DNA from: an uncultured Paracoccaceae bacterium
GTDB taxonomy: Bacteria > Pseudomonadota > Alphaproteobacteria > Rhodobacterales > Rhodobacteraceae
Length of the DNA stretch: 54,945 bases
Assembly (NCBI GenBank): GCA_947492585.1
Contig: CANLND010000022.1
Location: forward strand, 1-54,945
Direction of reading: 5' to 3'
Under the pieces are notes generated by a model that saw only the letters and a list, made by a program, of their open reading frames with translations, did not search any database and had not been told where the DNA came from. The position numbers and the translations under genes are program-made. Position 1 is the stretch's first letter; the number at the start of each line of letters is the position of its first letter. Positions 19,955 to 29,251 of this stretch are shown here, one piece after another.

Positions 19955-22147
19955 TCAGGTTGTGCGCAGCTCAAACATGACCGTCGAAAGCGGCGGTAAC
20001 GTGATTTCAAGCGCATGGGGCTGACCATCCCAGCCCTGCGATGTGGTGTGGACATCTGTTGCATTCACTCGGTTGCCTCCGGAAAATGCAGTTGCATCAG
20101 TGTTGAGGATCTCGCGCCACTGGCCAGGCCGGGGAACGCCAACGCGAAAATCGTGATGCTCCGTCGGCGTGAAATTACAGACCACCAGAACTGGCGCATC
20201 GGACTCATCTCCCCACCGAATGAAGCTGGTGATTGACTGTTGCGGGTTGTTCGAGATCCACTGGAACCCCGACGGATCGCAATCACGTCGATGCAGTGCC
20301 GGCGTGGATGTATAGATCTGGTTCAACGCGCGGATCAGCGCCTGCATGCCAAGATGGTTTGCCCCCTGAAGCGCGTCCCAGTCGAGCGATACATCGTGGT
20401 CCCATTCTTTCCATTGGGCAAATTCACAGCCCATGAACAACAGTTTCTTGCCGGGATGCCCCCACATAAATCCATAGTAGGCGCGTAGATTGGCAAAACG
20501 TGCCCATTCGTCGCCGGGCATCTTTTGCAGCATCGACCCTTTGCCATGTACCACCTCATCATGACTGATGGGGAGGATGAAGTTTTCGGTAAAGGAATAG
20601 TCGATCGGGGTGGTCATCAGGTGATGATCATAAGAGCGATGGATGGGATCTTTTTCGATGTAACGCAGGGTGTCATTCATCCACCCCATGTTCCATTTGA
20701 ACCCAAATCCAAGCCCTCCGGCATCGACCGGGGTCGACACTCCGGGAAAGGCGGTGCTCTCCTCGGCAATCGTCATGATGCCATCGGAGTCCCCGTAGGC
20801 GTTGAGGTTCATTTCCTTTAGAAAATCTATCGCTTCGTAGTTGTTTCGCCCGCCATCACAATTGGGGATCCATTCGCCGTCTTTTCGGGAATAGTCGCGA
20901 TAAAGCATCGAAGCCACAGCGTCGACGCGCAGGCCGTCAACGTGATATTCCTGCAGCCAGTAACTGGCGTTGGCCGTGAGAAAATTGCGCACCTCTGTAC
21001 GGCCGTAATTGTAGATCAGGGTGTTCCAGTCCTGATGAAACCCTTCGCGCGGATCAGCATGTTCATAAAGATGAGTGCCGTCAAATGTGACCGGGCCGTG
21101 TGCATCTGATGGAAAATGACCGGGGACCCAATCCAGAATGATCCCCAATCCTGCGTTGTGGGCGGCCTCTATCAGATCGCGAAACTCATGCGGGGGGCCA
21201 AATCGAATGGTTGGCGCATATAGGCCTACGGGCTGATAGCCCCAAGAGCCATCAAAGGGAAATTCGCTGACGGGGAGAAATTCAAGATGGGTGAACCCCA
21301 TATCGACCGCATAAGCGACCAACTCATCTGCAAGCTCTTTGTAACTGAGGCGACGATTGTCTTCGTCGGTTTTTCTGCGCCATGATCCCAAATGCACTTC
21401 GTAAATTGAGATCGGCGCATCGTGGCGATTTCGCTCTGCGCGTGTGCTCATCCAGTGGGCGTCGTCCCAGCCATAGCCGCCAATATCGCGCACCACTGAG
21501 GAGGTTGCAGGAGGGTGCTGCGCGCCAAAGGCAAATGGATCCGCCTTCATGAACGAGGGACCCTCTTGTGGCAGGATTTCAAATTTGTAGAGGGTGCCCT
21601 CGCCAAGCGCTGGTATGAAAATTTCCCAGATGCCGGTGGCCCCGACACGGCGCATGACATGTCGCCGACCATCCCACGTATTGAAATCACCAACCACGGA
21701 CGCGCGCAGGGCATTGGGGGCCCAAACTGCAAAATGTGTCCCACTGATGCCCGCATGTTCCATGACATGCGCACCCAAAACCTGCCAAAGCTGGCGGTGC
21801 TTTCCTTCGCCAATGAGATGCTGATCTAATGCCCCGATGACCGGTTCAAATTTATATGGGTCATCAAACGTCCAGCTGTTGCCATCGGCAAATCCCGCCC
21901 GCAACTGATATTGGGTATCCAGCGCGGGCAGCCGCCCGGAAAATACGCCTTCGTCAATTTGCTGGAGTGGCAGCGCGGCGCCGTCAATCAAGGCCTCGAC
22001 TTTGGTTGCTTGGGGGGCAAACACGCCAAGCCACGCCATGCCTTCGACCATATGCACCCCAAGCACATCAAAGGGGGCGTCGTGCCGCCCGGCCTGCAAA
22101 GCCTCGATTGTGGCGGCACAGAGGTGGGGGGGCAGATCGCTTGGCAT
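19955..22147 (-). CDS. glgB: 1,4-alpha-glucan branching enzyme
   Basis: A 730-residue GH13 enzyme that introduces alpha-1,6 branches. Two N-terminal beta-sandwich modules (about 1-215) precede the catalytic barrel: WVPGHFPSDAHG, the nucleophile Asp409 in GLRVDAVASM, the acid/base Glu462 in TIAEESTAFP and LPISHDEVVHGKGSM. The start at 22147 (MPSDLPPHL) has a GAGGGA ribosome site 5 bases upstream and gives the usual length; a TTG 4 codons upstream is less likely. It opens the tightly packed glgB-C-A-X-pgm run. Confidence 0.96.
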   Translation of the reverse strand: MPSDLPPHLCAATIEALQAGRHDAPFDVLGVHMVEGMAWLGVFAPQATKVEALIDGAALPLQQIDEGVFSGRLPALDTQYQLRAGFADGNSWTFDDPYKFEPVIGALDQHLIGEGKHRQLWQVLGAHVMEHAGISGTHFAVWAPNALRASVVGDFNTWDGRRHVMRRVGATGIWEIFIPALGEGTLYKFEILPQEGPSFMKADPFAFGAQHPPATSSVVRDIGGYGWDDAHWMSTRAERNRHDAPISIYEVHLGSWRRKTDEDNRRLSYKELADELVAYAVDMGFTHLEFLPVSEFPFDGSWGYQPVGLYAPTIRFGPPHEFRDLIEAAHNAGLGIILDWVPGHFPSDAHGPVTFDGTHLYEHADPREGFHQDWNTLIYNYGRTEVRNFLTANASYWLQEYHVDGLRVDAVASMLYRDYSRKDGEWIPNCDGGRNNYEAIDFLKEMNLNAYGDSDGIMTIAEESTAFPGVSTPVDAGGLGFGFKWNMGWMNDTLRYIEKDPIHRSYDHHLMTTPIDYSFTENFILPISHDEVVHGKGSMLQKMPGDEWARFANLRAYYGFMWGHPGKKLLFMGCEFAQWKEWDHDVSLDWDALQGANHLGMQALIRALNQIYTSTPALHRRDCDPSGFQWISNNPQQSITSFIRWGDESDAPVLVVCNFTPTEHHDFRVGVPRPGQWREILNTDATAFSGGNRVNATDVHTTSQGWDGQPHALEITLPPLSTVMFELRTT

Positions 22148-22200
22148 TTGGTCCCTCAATTCATGTTATGCAAAACAACGGTGCGTGCTTTGCTGGGGGG

Positions 22201-22231
22201 CAGCAGCGCGGCGGTCGCCACCGCGCTGCTG
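22201..22231 (-). terminator. Hairpin between the alpha-glucosidase gene and glgB
   Basis: An 11-bp perfect stem (CAGCAGCGCGG 22201-22211 with CCGCGCTGCTG 22221-22231, 9-base loop) starts 9 bases after the alpha-glucosidase stop on the minus strand and 53 bases before glgB. No T-run follows, so it could be a partial terminator that lowers read-through into the glg genes, or a 3'-end stabiliser. Confidence 0.6.
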
Positions 22232-22240
22232 TATCAGGTA

Positions 22241-23839
22241 TTAAACGCCGGAAACTGTGGCGATGACAAACCCATTTGCTGCCAATGTTACCGATTTACC
22301 GTCTATGGTCACGCCCTGTGCCAGAACGGGGGTGATTTCCGAGCGCAGCTCGGTACTTACTGGATCGGCCGACAGATTGAACAGGCAGACGGTTCCGTTG
22401 CCACGCTGATAGCCGAGCACCGGTTCAGGAAGGTCCAGAAACACCTGTTCGCCCAGTCGTAGATCTGTGCTCTCTTTGCGCAAGGCCAGCATCTTGCGGT
22501 AAAAATTCAGTACGCTGCCGTCGTTTTCCTGTGCTGATACCGCGCGGGCCTGCTGCGGTGCCTTGACCGGCAGCCAAGTTTTTGCCGCGGTCGAAAACCC
22601 ACCATGCGGCGCGTCCGCGTCCCAGACCATTGGGGTACGACAGCCGTCACGGCCGGTGGCTTCGGGCCAAAAGTTGATGCCCTGAGGGTCTGTCAGTTCT
22701 TCGAACGCCAATGTGGTGTCGATTTGCCCCAACTCTTCACCCTGATACAGGCACACAGAGCCTGCAAAGCTCAGCAACATCGCGGCGGCCTGGCGGGCCA
22801 GATCATCCTGATTGTCGGCAAATGGCATCCAGCGGCCAACATGGCGCGGCACATCGTGGTTGGAAAATGCCCAGCAAGGCCAGCCTTCGGGGGCTTTTTC
22901 GAAAAAGTTTTGGATCCGGCTGCGGAAGTGTTCGGCGCTGAAATCCGGGCCCAGCATATCAAAAGAGTAGGCCATGTTCAGACGTTTGCCCGAGGTATAT
23001 TCTCCCATCATTTCAATCGCATGATGGCTGTCGCCGACTTCACCTACGGTTGCGCGGGCGTCGTATTTGTCCAACAGGGCGCGGATGCGTTCCAGAAACT
23101 TCAGATTTTCTGGCTGGTTCTTGGAGTACAGGCAATACTGCATATCATAAGGTTTCACAGCATCCTGCGACCAATCCAAATAGTTGGCAGGATTGTCGCG
23201 CAACAGTTTGTCGTGGAAGTAAAAGTTCACTGTATCCAGGCGAAACCCGTCAACGCCGCGATCCAGCCAAAACTGCATCGTGTTCAGAAGGTGGTCCTGC
23301 ACCTCGGGATTGTGAAAGTTCCAATCTGGCTGTTCACGCAGGAAGTTATGGAAATAATACTGACGTCGGCCCGCATCCCATTCCCAGGCACCACCGCCAA
23401 AGATCGCCTGCCAGTTGTTTGGTGGGGTGCCATCCAGATTTGGGTCCGCCCAGACATACCAATCTGCCTTGGGGTTGGTACGTGATTTGCGGCTTTCCAC
23501 AAAGTACGGATGCTCGTCCGAGGAATGCGAAATCACCTGATCAATGATCACTTTCAGGCCCAGTTCATGGGCACGTGCGACAAAGGCGTCAAAGTCATCA
23601 AGCGTGCCGAAGGTGGGGTCAATATCAGTGTAATCCGAGACATCGTATCCCATGTCTTTCATCGGAGACTTGAAAACCGGAGAGATCCAGATCGCATCCA
23701 CCCCAAGGCTTGCGATGTGATCCAGCCCGGACGTGATGCCAGGCAAGTCACCGATCCCGTCGGCGTTGGAATCCATAAAGGAGCGTGGGTAAATCTGATA
23801 TGTGACCGAACCGCGCCACCATTCGTTTGTTGTCGTCAT
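22241..23839 (-). CDS. Alpha-glucosidase (GH13, oligo-1,6-glucosidase/AglA type)
   Basis: A 532-residue cytosolic GH13 enzyme with no signal peptide. The barrel motifs are WWRGSVTYQIYPRSFMDSN at the N-terminus, DQVISHSS, the nucleophile Asp202 in GFRLDTVNF, the acid/base Glu267 in ATVGEVGDS and the third acid in SNHDVPR. It hydrolyses short alpha-glucosides such as maltose, isomaltose or sucrose; Val after the catalytic Glu (EV) fits alpha-1,4 preference in related enzymes, but this is a weak guide. It is upstream of glgB with a hairpin in between. A dyad cluster that could bind a LacI-type regulator lies 173-209 bases before the start. Confidence 0.92.
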   Translation of the reverse strand: MTTTNEWWRGSVTYQIYPRSFMDSNADGIGDLPGITSGLDHIASLGVDAIWISPVFKSPMKDMGYDVSDYTDIDPTFGTLDDFDAFVARAHELGLKVIIDQVISHSSDEHPYFVESRKSRTNPKADWYVWADPNLDGTPPNNWQAIFGGGAWEWDAGRRQYYFHNFLREQPDWNFHNPEVQDHLLNTMQFWLDRGVDGFRLDTVNFYFHDKLLRDNPANYLDWSQDAVKPYDMQYCLYSKNQPENLKFLERIRALLDKYDARATVGEVGDSHHAIEMMGEYTSGKRLNMAYSFDMLGPDFSAEHFRSRIQNFFEKAPEGWPCWAFSNHDVPRHVGRWMPFADNQDDLARQAAAMLLSFAGSVCLYQGEELGQIDTTLAFEELTDPQGINFWPEATGRDGCRTPMVWDADAPHGGFSTAAKTWLPVKAPQQARAVSAQENDGSVLNFYRKMLALRKESTDLRLGEQVFLDLPEPVLGYQRGNGTVCLFNLSADPVSTELRSEITPVLAQGVTIDGKSVTLAANGFVIATVSGV

Positions 23840-24262
23840 AATGACCCGTCCTCGTTCGCCAACTGTTTGCAGGTCGGGATGTTAGCCCTAACGCTGCGTC
23901 ATTAAATGGCGGAATAAAGCAGAGTGCTCATAAAATATACGATTATCTTACGTGTTGGTGTCTCATCTTCACGTTGAATGCTGTTTTGCTTTTTTATCAG
24001 ATACTTGAGGTGTTGCGTTTTGGGTGCAACCTGTTGCGCCATCGCAACGGCTGCGTGAACCCTCTTATGTACCTCCACCAGCTGAAACGGTCGGTTTCCC
24101 GAAACGGCGTGCAATTGCGCGTCAGTTTTTTGGGGGGCAAGCCGCTGATCGGTGGAAAACTTCACCCGTCTTGGGCGCGCCGCGTCGGTGGTTTCTAGCG
24201 ACGGCTTTAATATAGTAAAAACAACCGGCTATGTCGGTCAATCGACCCCATATAAACTGGCA
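23840..24262. promoter_or_regulatory. 423-bp intergenic region with a LacI-type dyad cluster (24012-24048)
   Basis: It separates the alpha-glucosidase gene from the PhoD-like gene; both are on the minus strand, so it must contain the alpha-glucosidase promoter. Three GTTGCG/GCAAC half-sites overlap: GGTGCAAC (24023-24030) and GTTGCGCC (24033-24040) form an 8-2-8 dyad with one mismatch, GTTGCG (24033-24038) and CGCAAC (24043-24048) form a perfect dyad, and another GTTGCG is at 24012. LacI-family operators often look like this. No gene-sized reading frame with motifs is seen. Confidence 0.5.
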
Positions 24263-25705
24263 TCAGATTGGCATGGGGGCCGAGGGGCCTGACGCTTCGA
24301 TATCCCAACTGGCCGTCCACTGTGCCTGTGTGCGATCCAATATCAGAAAATTGCGTTCCGCCACATAGCGATACCGCTGTCCGGGAATGCGAGATATGCG
24401 GATCGGGTGCTTTGGCACAGGCGACTCACCCAGCGAGGCCAGATTACCCAGAATACGCGCCCAGATTTTTGGGGGCGCGCGGTGGGCAATCCCTGAGGCC
24501 ACCAGTTGGTGCAATACTTCGCCGTTGCGCATCTTCATCGTGGCACGGGTGGCCAGATGGATCTCACCTGACAGGGCGGTGACACTATGTTTGGGATCGT
24601 CCGCCATATCCATGACCAAATGTAACAGGCGGCACCAGCTGTCCCGGTGGGCGCGGCTTTGCCATTGATCCCTTAGGTCGTCCTCGTATTTTTGCATTTG
24701 TGGGATCACCACCATCGCCGTTTCTAGCAATGATAGGCGTGGCCCCAACAAAGGTACGCTCGACATCAAAAAGGTGCGCCCCTGAAATCCGCAATCGCGG
24801 GCCGCCTCTAGTTGTGCCCAACCGCCCGCGCCAAGGATCTCGCGTCGGGTGCGTTCAGATCGCAAGTCCGGCGCCAAAATACGCAGCCCTGGAATATCAA
24901 CACTCCAGCCCAGATGGTGGCCGTTCCCATCCGCAAAGCGACGGGGCAAGTTCTGATCTGATGTCGCGTGTTGAAAGACCAGAAATGCTTCACGTGCAAC
25001 GCTAAACAGCGTTTGGCCCACTGGGGAATATGTCCGCGATCGCGGCAGGCTGCCCCAGCCATCGCAGATGTCGTGGTCGTCCCATTGCATCAGTGACGGG
25101 ACGCGGGCAGCGATCCAGGAAAACTCGGGTGACTGGTAGAGTGCGGCGTAGCGTTCAAAGAACTTCTCGCGCAGGTGATCACGTAAGTCGGCAAGGTCAG
25201 CGCGCGCGGGATCGCGGGGAATACTGTCAGGCCAATCCCGGCTTAGGGGGTGATCACGGGTGGCTTCATCGGCATATACCTGATCTCCGCCGTGCAGTAG
25301 CAGGCCGAAGGGGGCCTTTGCATGTGCCGATTTTAGGCGGGCCCACATGGCGTTGCGTTCAGACCCTTCACGTTCTAGATCGCCGACTTCCTCACCGTTG
25401 CACGACACATAGGCAATGCGCATATCTGCCGTTAGGTTGCCTGCCACCAAATAGGATTGACCATCCCAGTTGTAGTGCGAGGTTTTATCCGCCGGGAGTG
25501 AAAACCGGGCCGCCCACACTGTGGCCTGTGCGTATTGGGCGATCTGCACAACATCTGCGTTGCCCGCCTCGGTGCTGAGCGGAGGCAGGGATTGCCCGTT
25601 AGGCAGGATAAACAGGGCGGCCAGATGAAGGGTCAGATCGCTGATCTGATCCAAAATCAGGATGGGACCTATGATGGTGTCGGGGGCAAATTGGGGACTG
25701 CTCAT
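24263..25705 (-). CDS. PhoD-like metallophosphatase (alkaline phosphatase D family)
   Basis: A 480-residue protein. The metallophosphatase core is visible: YVSCNG (about 99-104), LLLHGGDQVYADE, the MQWDDHDICDGWGS segment and LSGEIHLATRA, which supply the Asp, Asn and His metal ligands of the PhoD-like domain. There is no Tat or Sec signal, unlike classical secreted PhoD, so it is probably cytosolic. An N-terminal region of about 90 residues is less conserved. The natural phosphoester substrate is unknown. It stands alone between the alpha-glucosidase and TRAP genes. Confidence 0.85.
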   Translation of the reverse strand: MSSPQFAPDTIIGPILILDQISDLTLHLAALFILPNGQSLPPLSTEAGNADVVQIAQYAQATVWAARFSLPADKTSHYNWDGQSYLVAGNLTADMRIAYVSCNGEEVGDLEREGSERNAMWARLKSAHAKAPFGLLLHGGDQVYADEATRDHPLSRDWPDSIPRDPARADLADLRDHLREKFFERYAALYQSPEFSWIAARVPSLMQWDDHDICDGWGSLPRSRTYSPVGQTLFSVAREAFLVFQHATSDQNLPRRFADGNGHHLGWSVDIPGLRILAPDLRSERTRREILGAGGWAQLEAARDCGFQGRTFLMSSVPLLGPRLSLLETAMVVIPQMQKYEDDLRDQWQSRAHRDSWCRLLHLVMDMADDPKHSVTALSGEIHLATRATMKMRNGEVLHQLVASGIAHRAPPKIWARILGNLASLGESPVPKHPIRISRIPGQRYRYVAERNFLILDRTQAQWTASWDIEASGPSAPMPI

Positions 25706-25816
25706 ATTGCGCTCAAACTAGGCATGACCGCTGGTGGGTACAAGCGGCGCGGGCGCGAATTTTGCATCAACGGGTGTTCATGGGCTGGCGGGAATGACCG
25801 GCCTTGGCTTTAGGAA

Positions 25817-25845
25817 CGAAGGGCAGCCGAGTGGGCTGCCCTTCG
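25817..25845 (-). terminator. Terminator-like hairpin after the TRAP operon
   Basis: A perfect 12-bp stem (CGAAGGGCAGCC with GGCTGCCCTTCG, 5-base loop) starts 19 bases after the dctM-type stop on the minus strand. No clear T-run follows, but stem strength and position fit an operon end. Confidence 0.7.
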
Positions 25846-25863
25846 CGTCGAATTTGGATGTGG

Positions 25864-27264
25864 TTACGCCAACGACGGCAGCCACAGCACGATGGCCGGG
25901 AAGGCGACCAATAGCGCGATGGTGATGGCATCGGCGATAAAGAAGGGCGTGACGCCTTTGAACACGTCCTGAACGGTCAGATCATCCCGGACACCGGCGA
26001 CAACAAAACAGTTGAGACCAATCGGGGGCGTGATCAGACAGAACTCGGCCATTTTGACCACCAATATGCCAAACCAGATCGCACACATTGGGCCTGACAT
26101 GCCAAAGGTGCTTTCGACAGCTGTAACAGCGTCACCTCCGTTCAATGCCATTACGGCAGGGTAAACCACCGGCAGAGTCAGCAGCAGCATACCGATGGCG
26201 TCCATAAACATGCCGAGGACCGCATAGGCCAGCAAGATGCAGATCAGGATCAACATTGGTGACACTGTGAGCGAGGTGACCCAGTCCGAGAATGCGCCCG
26301 GTAGATCCGCAAAGCCGAGGAAGCGCACGTAGATCAGCACGCCCCAGATGATGGTGAAAATCATCACCGACAGTTTTGCTGTTTCCATCAAAGCGTCGCG
26401 CAACTCACTCCAGCGCATTCCCTGATAGAGTGCCATCAAAAACACCACAAAGGCCCCGATCGCGCCACCTTCTGTAGGTGTGCCCCAGGCTTCACCGCCA
26501 AAGGGGTTGTAGACGAATAGGATGATCGTCAGCACTACAAACACGATGGGCAGGGCAGGGGGCAGAGACGCAAAGCGTTGACGCCAGGTGAAGCCTGACA
26601 CTGGTGGGCCGAACCCTTTGATTGTCATCGCCATGGCCACGATCAGCAGGCCGTAGATCATCGCCGAAAATGCACCGGGGACAAAGCCGGCCAACAGCAG
26701 CATGCCGACGTCCTGTTCCACGATGATGGCATAGATCACCAGAATAGCAGAGGGTGGGATCAGCGAGGCCAGCGTGCCCCCAGCTGCCACGACGCCCGCA
26801 GCAAAGCGTTTGTCATAGCCAATCGCCAGCATTTCCGGGATGGCAATGCGGGCAAAAACAGCGGAGGTCGCGACCGAGGCGCCAGATACTGCGGCAAAAC
26901 CTGCGGTGGCAAATACGGTTGAGACCGCCAAACCACCGGGTACCCAGGCCAGCCAACGTTTGGCAGCCTCAAACAGCGCCTTTGTCAGGCCCGCGTAGTA
27001 GGCAAGATAGCCAATTAGGATGAAGGTGGGGATCAGGCTTAGGGCTTGGCTTGAGACCTTGGAATGCGGCACCTGCCCAGCGGTTTTCGCCGCGATGGTC
27101 AAGGCTTTGCCAAACCGTGACGGATCGTAGCCAAATTTCGCCCAGAAGATCCAGACCAGCCCCACAAGGCCAGCCAGTCCCGCAGCAAAGGCCACGCGCA
27201 TGCCGAGAACAACCAAAAGCAACATGCCGCCCGACACAATCAGGCCGATATCAATAGGTTCCAT
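25864..27264 (-). CDS. dctM: TRAP transporter large permease (DctM family)
   Basis: A 466-residue inner-membrane protein with about 12 hydrophobic segments, forming the ion-coupled channel of a TRAP uptake system. Family marks are ALVGLVWIFWAKFG near the N-terminus, the PPSAILVIYAIIVEQDVGML segment, AVLGMFMDAIGMLLLTLPVV and CLITPPIGLNCFVVAG near the C-terminus. The length (about 430-470) is normal. It follows dctQ by 11 bases. The substrate of this TRAP system is unassigned; related systems take up carboxylates, keto acids, taurine and similar organic anions. Confidence 0.95.
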   Translation of the reverse strand: MEPIDIGLIVSGGMLLLVVLGMRVAFAAGLAGLVGLVWIFWAKFGYDPSRFGKALTIAAKTAGQVPHSKVSSQALSLIPTFILIGYLAYYAGLTKALFEAAKRWLAWVPGGLAVSTVFATAGFAAVSGASVATSAVFARIAIPEMLAIGYDKRFAAGVVAAGGTLASLIPPSAILVIYAIIVEQDVGMLLLAGFVPGAFSAMIYGLLIVAMAMTIKGFGPPVSGFTWRQRFASLPPALPIVFVVLTIILFVYNPFGGEAWGTPTEGGAIGAFVVFLMALYQGMRWSELRDALMETAKLSVMIFTIIWGVLIYVRFLGFADLPGAFSDWVTSLTVSPMLILICILLAYAVLGMFMDAIGMLLLTLPVVYPAVMALNGGDAVTAVESTFGMSGPMCAIWFGILVVKMAEFCLITPPIGLNCFVVAGVRDDLTVQDVFKGVTPFFIADAITIALLVAFPAIVLWLPSLA

Positions 27265-27275
27265 TGCGTGATCCT

Positions 27276-27908
27276 TTAGTCTTCACGGCCCGAGACGTGC
27301 TCGGCTTCCATTGCAGCCTGCGTGGCGGCGTCGGCCACCAGCGGCACGGCAATGGGGGTTTCACTGTTGGTGATAAGGGCGCGCCCATAGGCACAAAACT
27401 GCAAGAGTAAGCGCAGGCACAACACAGCAAAGGCCACGGGCGCCAGCAGTTTGGCGGGCCAGAGCGGCAGGCTGATGTCCATCGAACTGTCCCGGCTCCA
27501 CAACGGCATGGCGAAATCAAACGAGCGGGCAAAGTGCGCCCAAGTGCCCCACACCAAAAGCGCCATCAGGATCAGCATGGCGAGAGTTGTGATCATTTCT
27601 GCCAGATACAGCGGACGGCCTTTTAGTGCGCCGACCAGAATATCCATGCGGATATGTCCGCCGTCGCGTTGGGTGAATGAAATGCCCATAAAGGCAATCA
27701 GCGGCATCGCCTGTTCGATCCAGTCGACATATCCGGGCAGTGGTTGGTTGAAGAAATTGCGCCCGCCAACGGACCACACCGCCAGCAGCATCAGGGAAAA
27801 TACGGCAAGACCACTGAGCAGGGCGAGCTTTTGCTCCACTGCATAAAGGCCGCGGTCCAGTTTCGAGAGAGTGCTGTTATCGGTCAGCACCAGTGAAGAG
27901 CCAGCCAT
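27276..27908 (-). CDS. dctQ: TRAP transporter small permease (DctQ family)
   Basis: A 210-residue inner-membrane protein with four hydrophobic helices (about 28-48, 62-80, 100-122 and 150-175). It shows the family signature WIEQAMPLIAFMGISFTQRD followed by GGHIRMDI. It forms a complex with the large permease. It lies between dctP and dctM on the same strand, with a perfect hairpin separating it from dctP. N- and C-terminal tails of about 25-35 residues are probably cytosolic. Confidence 0.92.
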   Translation of the reverse strand: MAGSSLVLTDNSTLSKLDRGLYAVEQKLALLSGLAVFSLMLLAVWSVGGRNFFNQPLPGYVDWIEQAMPLIAFMGISFTQRDGGHIRMDILVGALKGRPLYLAEMITTLAMLILMALLVWGTWAHFARSFDFAMPLWSRDSSMDISLPLWPAKLLAPVAFAVLCLRLLLQFCAYGRALITNSETPIAVPLVADAATQAAMEAEHVSGRED

Positions 27909-27950
27909 CGCAGATCTTTCTGTCTTTTAAATGTCAGGGGTGCGCAAAAG

Positions 27951-27980
27951 CTCTGCGCCGCAGATGAATGCGGCGCAGAG
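27951..27980 (-). promoter_or_regulatory. Intercistronic hairpin between dctP and dctQ
   Basis: A perfect 12-bp stem (CTCTGCGCCGCA with TGCGGCGCAGAG, 6-base loop) starts 9 bases after the dctP stop. Only a short T4 follows on the minus strand. It resembles the hairpin after the peptide-binding gene at 6311-6341 and probably favours excess binding protein. Confidence 0.65.
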
Positions 27981-27989
27981 GCATATGCG

Positions 27990-29000
27990 TTACTTGGAGG
28001 TTTCAGCGATTTTCGCTTGTACCATGTCATAGAGTTCCTGCGCGGGCAGACCGCGGCTTTGGTTCTCTTCGATCCAGTTTTGTGCAATCGGCTGCGCCGT
28101 TTCGCGGAACGCGGCCAGTTCAGAGTCGGCAAATGTCACTTCGGTGATGTTGCGCTCTGCCAGAGCGGGGCCCCAGGCTGCCATAGTTTTGGAATTGTAG
28201 GTGTCCACGTAGTGGTCCAACGCCTCGTCAACCGAGCTCATGAGAGCATCACGGTGGCTGTCGGACAGGAACTCCAGCGCGTCGGCGTTCACCACGACGG
28301 GGCAGTTTACAGTGCCGGGGTTCAGGTTGGTGGTCCACCATGTGGCGTTTTCAATGGTCCCAAACGACATGTGGGCATGGGGCGCAAAGGCCACGGCCTT
28401 GATCACGCCGCTGTCCATGGCCTGACGTACTTCGGTGGCCGACATTGACGTTGGAACCGCGCCGACGCTTGTCAGTGCTTGCCCGATGCCGCCGGTGGCG
28501 CGTACGGTGAGACCTTTGAAATCAGCCAATGAAGCGGGGGTATCCCCCAAGCCGGCCAGATTGTATTGCGGCAGCGGGGAGGGCATCAGCGGCACGGCGT
28601 TCCAGCGTGCCAGATCGTCCAGAACTGCAGGGTGCTGATACAGTGCCATCGACACTTCAACCTCTTGCTCCAGCGAGGAAATGCCAAGGAAGGGCAGCTC
28701 AAGAACTGTGATCGAGGGGTTCTTGTCACGGTGATAGCCGGCGCAGAATTGTGCCATCTCAAACGCACCGATCGAGATACCATCAAGGTTCTCGCGGTTC
28801 TTGGACAAGCCCCCATAAGAGATGTTCAGAGTGAATTCGCCGTTGGTTTTTTCCGAAACCAATTCCGCTAGTTTTTCAACATGTTCGGTAAAGGCGCGGC
28901 GCTTGCCCCACAGGGACACGTTCCATTCGGTGGCCAAAGTTTCAGTGGCAAAAGTAGCGGCCAATGCCACAAGAGCAGTACGGCTCAATAGGTGACGCAT
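27990..29000 (-). CDS. dctP: TRAP transporter substrate-binding protein (DctP family)
   Basis: A 336-residue periplasmic binding protein and the first gene of the TRAP operon. The signal peptide is MRHLLSRTALVALAATFATE, with cleavage near LAT-EW at about 24. TRAP family features are the FEMAQFCAGYH and LPFLGISSLEQEVEV region, and LKGLTVRATGGIGQALTSVG, whose Arg is the usual contact for the substrate carboxylate. The ligand cannot be assigned. A hairpin separates it from dctQ. Upstream is the terminator of the helicase gene. Confidence 0.93.
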   Translation of the reverse strand: MRHLLSRTALVALAATFATETLATEWNVSLWGKRRAFTEHVEKLAELVSEKTNGEFTLNISYGGLSKNRENLDGISIGAFEMAQFCAGYHRDKNPSITVLELPFLGISSLEQEVEVSMALYQHPAVLDDLARWNAVPLMPSPLPQYNLAGLGDTPASLADFKGLTVRATGGIGQALTSVGAVPTSMSATEVRQAMDSGVIKAVAFAPHAHMSFGTIENATWWTTNLNPGTVNCPVVVNADALEFLSDSHRDALMSSVDEALDHYVDTYNSKTMAAWGPALAERNITEVTFADSELAAFRETAQPIAQNWIEENQSRGLPAQELYDMVQAKIAETSK

Positions 29001-29193
29001 GGTATCCTCCCAATTTGTTCTAATTCGTTTAAAGTTTAGACGCAGTGTTCCCTACAAAGGATCCCCAAATAAATCAGGTATGCAATACATATTTCCGCGC
29101 TTGTTTTTCATGACGCCTTGCGGCTTCATTTGGTCGGGTAGTGACGGCAGGGCTTTGGTCGCCTTGGTGCACCAGCAGCGCGGCACATTTGAG

Positions 29194-29227
29194 GGAAAAA
29201 AAGGCATGGCCCGGAGGCCACGCCTTT
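29194..29227 (-). terminator. Intrinsic terminator of the DEAD-box helicase gene
   Basis: The stem AAAGGC/GCCTTT plus TGGCC/GGCCA, with one A-C mismatch and a CGGA loop, is followed on the minus strand by T7. It begins 24 bases after the helicase stop. Confidence 0.85.
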
Positions 29228-29251
29228 AGCAGTCATCGCAATTGGCGGCTG

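Noticed and set aside
23902-24198. Short frames in the gap upstream of the alpha-glucosidase
   Set aside because: No motifs, no ribosome sites, and they overlap the dyad cluster that looks regulatory.
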